Below, in pieces: positions 18,181 to 25,263 of a DNA stretch of 25,263 nucleotides; within the stretch, counting starts at the first letter, position 1, and every line of letters starts with the position of its first letter. The notes under the pieces are model-generated. The model was not told where the DNA came from, did not search any database, and saw nothing but the letters and a program-made list of their open reading frames with translations. The translations under genes and the position numbers were made by a program. The stretch is from NCBI GenBank assembly GCA_001275005.1, contig JWZX01003410.1, forward strand, positions 1 to 25,263, written 5' to 3'. Source of the DNA: Chrysochromulina tobinii (lineage: Eukaryota; Haptophyta; Prymnesiales; Chrysochromulinaceae).

Positions 18181-19326
18181 ATGATTTTATCAATCAAAAA
18201 ACAACCTTTGATCCAAGTTGTAAACGATCATTTAATTGAGTACCCAACACCTTCAAACCTCACTCTTTTTTGAAATTATGGTTTTCTAGCAGGTATGTGT
18301 TTAGCTATTCAATTAATCACCGGTATCGCATTAGCTATGCACTATACACCTCACATCGATTTAGCTTTTTTAAGCACTGAGCATATCATGCGTGACGTAA
18401 ACAATGGGTGACTCTTGCGTTATATTCATGCGAATGGTGCTTCCATGTTCTTTATTGTTGTTTACATCCACATTGGTCGTGGTCTTTATTATGGTTCTTA
18501 TGCTGAACCTCGTGGTTTTGTGTGATGTCTTGGTGTTGTAATTTTACTTCTAATGATGGCTACCGCTTTTTTAGGTTACGTTTTAGTTTGAGGTCAGATG
18601 AGCTTCTGAGCTGCAACAGTAATTACAAATTTCTTCACAGCGTTTCCAGTCATTGGTGACAAAATCGTTACTTTTTTATGAGGTGGTTTCTCTGTTGATA
18701 ACGCAACTTTAAATCGTTTCTTTAGTTTGCATTATTTGTGTCCCTTTATAATTGCGGGAGCTGCTGTTGTTCATATGGCTGCTGTTCATTTTGATGGTTC
18801 TAACAACCCTTTGGGTATTTCATCAATTTCTGATAAAATTAGTTTTTTCCCTTATTTTTTCATCAAAGACACCTTGGGTTTAGTGGCTTTCCTAATTTTT
18901 TTCTCTTATTTTGTTTATTTTTCACCAAATTTTTTAGGTCACACCGACAACTACATCCCAGGTAATCCGATGGTTACACCTGCACATATTGTACCAGAAT
19001 GATATTTTTTACCAGCTTACGCTATTCTTCGCTCAATTCCAAATAAATTGCTTGGTGTTTTAGCACTATTCGCTGCTGTTCTTATTTTATTAATTCTACC
19101 TTTTGTAACGACTTCGGAAGTGCGTTCTTCTTTGTATCGACCATTACATCAAAAATTTTTCTGGCTTTTAGTCGCAGATTACATTCTGTTGGGTTATTTA
19201 GGTCAACAAGTACCGGAATCACCATTTACCGAAATTGGTCAAGTAGCTTCCATTTACTACTTCGCTTACTTTTTAGTTATCATTCCCGTTTTAGGACGTT
19301 TAGAAAAAAGTTTACGTCTTGCTTAA
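18181..19326 (+). CDS. cob: cytochrome b
   Basis: Central subunit of the cytochrome bc1 complex, carrying both hemes and the Qo and Qi sites. 381 residues with eight to nine membrane helices, intact. Hallmarks: [19 protein letters not shown], the heme-ligand His pairs in [20 protein letters not shown] and in [40 protein letters not shown], the Qo motif [18 protein letters not shown], and the final helix ending KSLRLA. Many Trp codons are TGA. ATG 18181 gives the usual short N-terminal amphipathic helix ([18 protein letters not shown]). Confidence 0.98.
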
Positions 19327-19333
19327 TTAACAT

Positions 19334-19405
19334 GCAAAGAAGAGCAATTTGGTTGTTCGTCTGTCTCATCAGCAGAAAGTTAATGGTTCAAATCCATTCT
19401 TTGCA
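19334..19405 (+). tRNA. trnM: tRNA with CAT anticodon (Met, or Ile with modified C34)
   Basis: Acceptor GCAAAGA/TCTTTGC perfect. Anticodon stem TCTGT/GCAGA around CTCATCA gives CAT. T arm AATGG-TTCAAAT-CCATT. The D arm is weak. Whether it serves Met or Ile (AUA, via lysidine) cannot be decided from the anticodon. Confidence 0.85.
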
Positions 19406-19418
19406 CTCCATTTTTTCG

Positions 19419-19793
19419 ATGTCTACTTTATCACAAACTCTACACACACCAAAACTAAAAAAACTAAAAAATAAATCTAGTCCTAAATTGCAAGGAAATC
19501 CACAAAAAAAAGCGGTCTGTCTTCGTGTGTTAACAATCGCTCCGAAAAAGCCTAATTCTGCTAATCGACGCATTGCCAAAGCTAATCTAACTCATTATAA
19601 AACTAAACTAACCGCGAAGGTTCCTGGAGAATCTCATACGCTTCAACAACATTCTACTGTTTTAATTCGTGGTGCTAGAGTTCGTGATCTTATTGGTGTC
19701 AGTTATTCAATTGTTCGTGGTAAATATGACCTATCGGGTGTTCCGAACAGAAAAAATTCTCGAAGCGTCTACGGTGTTAAAAAAATAAAATAA
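19419..19793 (+). CDS. rps12: ribosomal protein S12 (uS12)
   Basis: Decoding-centre protein of the small subunit. 124 residues, standard size. It begins MSTLSQTLHTP from ATG 19419; the frame is open further upstream but that stretch is trnM. Conserved blocks: NPQKKAVCLRVLTIAPKKPNSANRR (the loop with the decoding-site Lys and Pro-Asn-Ser), VPGESHTLQQHSTVLIRGARVRDLIGVSYSIVRGKYD and the basic end RKNSRSVYGVKKIK. Intact. nad6 starts 15 nt downstream. Confidence 0.97.
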   Translation: MSTLSQTLHTPKLKKLKNKSSPKLQGNPQKKAVCLRVLTIAPKKPNSANRRIAKANLTHYKTKLTAKVPGESHTLQQHSTVLIRGARVRDLIGVSYSIVRGKYDLSGVPNRKNSRSVYGVKKIK

Positions 19794-19808
19794 AAAATTT
19801 TTGATTCG

Positions 19809-20453
19809 ATGTCTATTAGCTGCGGTTTATTCTATTTCTTTTCAAGTTTGTCAATTCTTTCTTCCTTTTTTGTTATAACCACAAAAAATCCTGTATTTTC
19901 CATTTTATTTCTTATCTTGTCGTTCGTCAACGTTTCCTGTTTGTTATTTTTACTTAACTTCGAATTTTTACCGATTTCTTTTTTAATTATTTACGTGGGT
20001 GCTATCGCTGTTTTATTCCTATTTGTTTTGATGATGCTAAACATCAAACTTGCTGAATTACAGGAAAGCTATTTCAGTTTTATTCCTATTTCAATCGTTT
20101 TTAGCTTTGTTTTTCTTACAGAACTCCTTTTTTTATTTCGTTCAGAGTTTGTTTTTCTTGACCTTTTCAATGAGAACTCTATCAACTTTTTAACAGAGTT
20201 TTTGTATGTCACAAACTTGAAAACAAGCTTCAGTCCACTTTTTGGATCCGTGTCTAATCTAAAAGGTTTAGCAACGAATCTTTTTAGTGATCACTTACTT
20301 GCTTTCCTTATTGCTGGTTACCTTCTTTTACTCGCTTTAGTTGCGGCTATTATTCTAACATTACAAAAAGCTTTTGTTTCAAAAGCTCAAAATACTTATG
20401 CTCAAATTTTAGCCGACTATAACAATACTGTTATAAGCTATTCTAGAGATTAG
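19809..20453 (+). CDS. nad6: NADH dehydrogenase subunit 6
   Basis: Complex I membrane subunit (NuoJ homologue). 214 residues. The first half has the family pattern NPVFSILFLILSFVNVSCLLFLLNFEFLPISFLIIYVGAIAVLFLFVLMML, with the pi-bulge YVGAIAVLFLF, then about residues 85-150 hydrophilic and variable, and a late helix LLAFLIAGYLLLLALVAAIIL. Intact. Its stop codon TAG forms the first three bases of trnM at 20451. Confidence 0.95.
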   Translation: MSISCGLFYFFSSLSILSSFFVITTKNPVFSILFLILSFVNVSCLLFLLNFEFLPISFLIIYVGAIAVLFLFVLMMLNIKLAELQESYFSFIPISIVFSFVFLTELLFLFRSEFVFLDLFNENSINFLTEFLYVTNLKTSFSPLFGSVSNLKGLATNLFSDHLLAFLIAGYLLLLALVAAIILTLQKAFVSKAQNTYAQILADYNNTVISYSRD

Positions 20454-20523
20454 CTCGTAGTTTAACGGTTAAAACGTAATACTCATAATATTTTTATTGT
20501 AGGTTCAAGTCCTATCGTGCTAA
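20451..20523 (+). tRNA. trnM: tRNA with CAT anticodon (Met or Ile)
   Basis: Anticodon stem AATA/TATT around CTCATAA gives CAT. Acceptor TAGCTCG/CGTGCTA with one T-T mismatch. T arm GTAGG-TTCAAGT-CCTAT. The entire nad6 stop codon lies within the acceptor strand. Confidence 0.85.
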
Positions 20524-20533
20524 TTGTCTTGCT

Positions 20534-20607
20534 GGTAAAAATAGTTTAATGGTTAGAATTTCCGTTTGTGGTACAGAAGATAAAGGTTCAATTCCTTTTT
20601 TTTACCT
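20534..20607 (+). tRNA. trnH: tRNA-His (GTG)
   Basis: Acceptor GGTAAAA/TTTTACC. Anticodon loop TTGTGGT gives GTG. T arm AAAGG-TTCAATT-CCTTT. A run of eight T next to the 3' acceptor strand leaves one base unplaced. Confidence 0.88.
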
Positions 20608-20609
20608 TT

Positions 20610-20683
20610 GCTAATTTAACTTAGCTCGGTTAAAGTGCTTGTTTTGTAATCAAGAAACGTTGGTTCAAATCCAACAATTAGCT
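20610..20683 (+). tRNA. trnT: tRNA-Thr (TGT)
   Basis: Acceptor GCTAATT/AATTAGC perfect. Anticodon loop TTTGTAA, closed by CTTG/CAAG, gives TGT. T arm GTTGG-TTCAAAT-CCAAC. Confidence 0.92.
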
Positions 20684-20734
20684 TGTATAAAAATGGATTT
20701 AGGTATTGCTGCGTTGTTAAAGTTGATCTTTTAA

Positions 20735-20806
20735 AAGAGTTTAGTTTAGTCGGTAAAATCCAGAATTTCAAATTCTGTGTGACGTGTTCAAATCACGTAA
20801 CTCTTG
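20735..20806 (+). tRNA. trnW: tRNA-Trp (TCA), reads UGA and UGG
   Basis: Acceptor AAGAGTT/AACTCTT perfect. Anticodon stem CAGAA/TTCTG around TTTCAAA gives TCA, which decodes UGA as well as UGG. This matches the many in-frame TGA codons at conserved Trp positions across the window. T arm ACGTG-TTCAAAT-CACGT. Confidence 0.95.
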
Positions 20807-20854
20807 TTTTTTGTAGTTCTATTTCGTAGTGGTTCATACAATTCTCTTTATTTG

Positions 20855-21826
20855 ATGTTTGTTTTAGAAATCTTTGTTTCTTTTTTAGCTATCGTTCTTC
20901 CTGTTTTGATTAGTGTAGCTTATTTAACTCTAGCAGAACGTAAAATTATGGGTGGTATGCAACAACGTGTAGGTCCTAATGTTGTTGGGTTTTTGGGTCT
21001 TTTGCAACCGTTAGCTGACGGCTTAAAGCTATTGTTGAAAGAATCCGTGATACCGACGAATTCTAATACTTTTGGCTTTGTTTTTGCACCTATTCTAACT
21101 TTTTTTTTGAGTTTGGTTGGTTGATCCATCATACCGTTCTCGTCTTTTGGTTTTTTTGCGAATATTGATCTTAGTCTGATGTTTGTTTTTGCTGTTTCTG
21201 GTCTTACTGTATACGGAATTATTTTATCCGGTTGAGCTAGTAACTCTCGATATGCTTTTTTTGGTTCACTTCGCAGTGCAGCACAAATGATATCTTACGA
21301 GGTGTCTATCGGTCTAATTTTAATTTCTATTTTGATTTGTGTAGGTTCACTAAATTTTGTAGATATTGTTCTATATCAAAACTATATCGTCTTCGCAATA
21401 CCCTTTTTCCCTTTATTTCTAATGTTTTTGGTTTCTATTCTTGCTGAAACTAATCGAGCACCATTTGATTTGCCTGAAGCCGAATCTGAATTGGTTTCTG
21501 GTTTCAACGTTGAATATGCTAGTATGGGTTTCGCTCTGCTTTTTCTTGCAGAATATGGTTCTATGATTTTAATGAGTACATTTACTGTAATAATAATGTT
21601 TCTAGGTGGTTGACTATTGAACTCTTTTCTGTATTTGTTGGATCCCTTTGTTCTTGGTTTTAAAATTGCGATAATATTATTTTTCTTTATTTGAGTTCGT
21701 GCTTCATTTCCTCGTTATCGTGTTGATCAATTAATGCGTTTGTGTTGAAAATTATTTTTACCTCTTTCTTTTGCATTTGTTCTATTCGTATTAAGTTTAT
21801 TATTTTTTACGAATGGATTTTATTAA
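20855..21826 (+). CDS. nad1: NADH dehydrogenase subunit 1
   Basis: Complex I membrane subunit forming much of the quinone channel. 323 residues, intact, eight helices. Hallmarks: [36 protein letters not shown], the TGA-containing [26 protein letters not shown], and [30 protein letters not shown] 20855 is chosen because it begins the usual N-terminal helix ([18 protein letters not shown]); further upstream the frame runs into trnW. rps14 follows after 17 nt. Confidence 0.98.
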
Positions 21827-21843
21827 TCAACAATTTTTTACTG

Positions 21844-22149
21844 ATGAAAACCTTACCTTTTAAAAAAGCTAATATGTTTACTGATCACAAAAACAGAATT
21901 TATTTTTCTGATACCGAGATCTTTGACGTTTCTTATTTAATCATGAAACAAACAAAATTTTCTAATAAATTGTTATACTTCTCTTTAAAAAGATCTCAAC
22001 ATTCTTCTCATTTTACGTCGTTGAAAAACTACTGTTTACTTTCCGGTTATAGTCGTTCAGTATTTTCACTTGTCAAATTCTCACGAATAGCTCTTTCACG
22101 TAGAATACTAGAGGGTTCAATGCCTGGATTTTATAAATCTGTTTGATAA
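21844..22149 (+). CDS. rps14: ribosomal protein S14 (uS14)
   Basis: Small-subunit head protein. The C-terminal half is diagnostic: LKNYCLLSGYSRSVFSLVKFSRIALSRRIL then EGSMPGFYKSVW, where the last Trp is TGA (22144-22146) followed by TAA. ATG 21844 gives 101 residues, typical of mitochondrial S14. The frame is open further upstream but overlaps nad1 there. No Cys zinc ligands, as in the zinc-free form of this family. Confidence 0.93.
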
Positions 22150-22204
22150 AGTATCTTTTATTAATCCTCTAGTTTTACAATCTACTACGTCTCTTCGTTA
22201 TCAT

Positions 22205-22276
22205 TTTCTGATAGCTCAATGGTAGAGCGTATGACTGTTAATCATACGGTTATTGGTTCAAATCCAATTTGGAAAG
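22205..22276 (+). tRNA. trnN: tRNA-Asn (GTT)
   Basis: Anticodon stem TATGA/TCATA around CTGTTAA gives GTT. Acceptor TTTCTGA/TTGGAAA with two G-T pairs. T arm ATTGG-TTCAAAT-CCAAT. Confidence 0.92.
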
Positions 22277-22277
22277 C

Positions 22278-22352
22278 GTCAAAATAGCTCAGTTGGTTTA
22301 GAGTGTTTGATTGAAAATCACAAGGTCGACGGTTCAAATCCGTCTTTTGACA
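22278..22352 (+). tRNA. trnF: tRNA-Phe (GAA)
   Basis: Acceptor GTCAAAA/TTTTGAC perfect. Anticodon loop TTGAAAA gives GAA, with one mismatch in the stem. T arm GACGG-TTCAAAT-CCGTC. It starts 1 nt after trnN. Confidence 0.92.
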
Positions 22353-22396
22353 TTTTTACAGATTAGTTTTATATTTTTAAAAATATTATTTTTACG

Positions 22397-23137
22397 ATGT
22401 TTTCTTTTTTTTTGCTAGATTCTTCCACACCGTGACAACTTTATTTTCAGGATGCAGCTTCACCTGTTATGGAGGGTATTGTTAATTTACACCACGATTT
22501 AATGTTTTTTATCACTTTTATTTTATTTTTTGTATTAGTAGTAATGGGACGAACTCTTTACTTTTTTGGTTATAACTCTAACGATGCGTCTGCAGGTAAA
22601 AACGTAGTTCACGGTACGGTTCTTGAAATTGTATGAACAGTTCTTCCTTCAGTCATTTTGATCGTCGTTGCGTTACCTTCTTTTGCTCTTCTTTATTCAA
22701 TTGACGAAATTATTGATCCTGCATTAACCATTAAATGCGTTGGGCATCAATGATACTGATCGTACGAGTATAGTGATTTTGAAGCACAATTAGGTGCTAT
22801 CAATTTCGACAGTTATATGATTCCTGAAGATGAGCTTGAAATTGGTGAACCACGTTTGTTGGAAGTTGATAATCGTATTGTTTTACCTGTAAACACGCAT
22901 ACTCGTATTTTAGTAACTGCTGCTGACGTTTTACATAGCTGAGCAGTACCTTCACTTGGTATAAAGCTTGACGCGTGTACTGGTCGTTTAAATCAAACTT
23001 CTGTTTTTATTTTACGTGAAGGTGTTTTTTATGGTCAATGCTCGGAGATTTGTGGTGTTGGTCACGCGAATATGCCTATTGTGGTAGAAGCTGTTTCTGT
23101 AAGTAAATACATCACTTGACTATCTGAAAAAGTTTAA
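22397..23137 (+). CDS. cox2: cytochrome c oxidase subunit 2
   Basis: Subunit II of complex IV, which accepts electrons from cytochrome c at the CuA centre. 246 residues: two N-terminal membrane helices (about 30-55 and 78-100), then the cupredoxin domain facing the intermembrane space. GHQWYWSYEYSDF has two TGA Trp codons. CuA ligands are visible: His in [13 protein letters not shown], and C215, E217, C219, H223 and M226 in [13 protein letters not shown]. Intact despite a run of nine T near its start. A 121-nt spacer with no feature I can name separates it from cox1. Confidence 0.98.
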
Positions 23138-23258
23138 TTTAAATTATTGATTCTATTCGTTTGTTGAACTAAACCCTCATTGATTTATTTCAATTCTAAA
23201 ACTAGAAATTTTGACTGTATGAACACTTTTTTACGAGCTCTTTACAACAATTCTTTTG

Positions 23259-24773
<1,515 letters not shown>

Positions 24774-24832
24774 GTTTATTTTCTACATTTTTCTTAAAAC
24801 CTAGTATTGTGTAATATCACTTCTTTCAAAAT

Positions 24833-24904
24833 TCGTTCATAGTTTAATGGATAAAACAACAGACTACGGATCTGTCGATACGAGTTCGAATCTCATTGAA
24901 CGAA
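24833..24904 (+). tRNA. trnR: tRNA-Arg (ACG)
   Basis: Acceptor TCGTTCA/TGAACGA perfect. Anticodon stem ACAGA/TCTGT around CTACGGA gives ACG, which normally needs A34-to-inosine to read all CGN codons except CGG. T loop TTCGAAT. Confidence 0.93.
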
Positions 24905-24945
24905 ATTTTTGCTTCCTTTTTCTTCTTTTTTACTTTACTGTTTAG

Positions 24946-25234
24946 CGAAAAGTTTAATTTGTGCATTAAAACACAGTAACTTTTTGTTGCATTTTTTTAA
25001 CACTGTTAAGAGAAAAAGCCGAAATTCTTGAATTTTATTTTTCTCAAATCCGTGATTTTTTGCTTTTTTTGATTTAATTTTAAGCCGAAAACTCCCTGCA
25101 AAAACCGTTTGATTTTACCCATTTTTGGGTTTCGTGATACTATACCTTGTATCTTTTAGCTTTTGTCTTTTGCTGGTAAAAACACCTTCTTTTTGTCTTT
25201 TCGTTAAAATTATTATTTTTATTTTTTCACTTCA
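24946..25234 (+). repeat. copy A of a ~290-bp divergent tandem repeat in the main non-coding region
   Basis: This copy begins CGAAAAGTTTAATTTG and continues with TTAAAAC..GTAAC, AACACTGTTAAGAGAAAAAG, CCGAAATTCTTGAATTTT, and near its end CTTTTAGCTTTTGTCTTTT and GTAAAAACACCTTCTTTTTG. The same blocks occur in the same order in copy B. A central stretch (about 25070-25140) is unique to this copy. With 24905-24945 it forms the only non-coding stretch over 300 bases; no gene is seen in it. Confidence 0.85.
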
Positions 25235-25263
25235 CGAAACTTTTAATTTTTAGGTTAAAACAT
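25235..25263 (+). repeat. start of repeat copy B, continuing at base 1 of the window
   Basis: CGAAACTTTTAATTTTTAGGTTAAAACAT at the right edge matches the opening of copy A, and the next bases of copy A (GTAAC, TTGTTGCAT) are found at bases 3-20 of the window. This makes sense only if the molecule is circular or head-to-tail. Confidence 0.75.

Noticed and set aside
23138-23258. Possible tRNA between cox2 and cox1
   Set aside because: No acceptor or T-arm pairing could be found in the 121-nt spacer.

Overview
This window looks like the complete mitochondrial genome of a protist, most probably a haptophyte alga, and every gene lies on the + strand. The evidence is a full respiratory-chain gene set (nad1-6, nad4L, cob, cox1-3, atp4, atp6, atp8, atp9), a small ribosomal-protein set (rps3, rps8, rps12, rps14, rpl16), bacterial-type rnl and rns, and 25 tRNAs covering all twenty amino acids. 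UGA encodes tryptophan: conserved Trp positions throughout cox1, cox2, cox3, cob, nad4 and nad5 are TGA, and a trnW with anticodon TCA is present. The haptophyte assignment rests on remembered gene content and code and is an inference; other protist lineages also read UGA as Trp.

Layout: orf437 (putative nuclease) - nad4 - trnG - rnl - trnP - trnS(GCT) - atp9 - trnQ - cox3 - trnY - nad3 - atp8 - trnV - atp4 - atp6 - trnM - trnI - rpl16 - nad4L - trnE - rns - trnA - rps8 - trnS(TGA) - rps3 - trnR(TCT) - trnL(TAG) - trnD - trnK - trnC - nad5 - trnL(TAA) - nad2 - cob - trnM - rps12 - nad6 - trnM - trnH - trnT - trnW - nad1 - rps14 - trnN - trnF - cox2 - cox1 - trnR(ACG) - non-coding repeats. Genes are tightly packed, some tRNAs overlap stop codons, and no intron is seen. 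The sequence at the right end resumes at the left end as a second copy of a ~290-bp repeat. This suggests a circular molecule linearised inside a two-copy divergent tandem repeat.

The most unusual item is the first ORF (437 codons when UGA is read as Trp). It carries a PD-(D/E)XK nuclease-like signature, and its first ~20 codons are a diverged duplicate of the 5' end of atp6. It looks like a selfish or restriction-type nuclease that acquired the start region of a resident gene and sits beside the repeat.

A second striking pattern is a cluster of single-base frame breaks, nearly all one missing base in a short homopolymer. They affect atp4, atp6 (two), rpl16 (two), rps8 (probable), nad5 and nad2 (two), all between about 8.5 and 17.2 kb; genes outside that interval are intact. 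Sequencing or assembly error is the simplest explanation, with RNA editing or translational frameshifting as testable alternatives.
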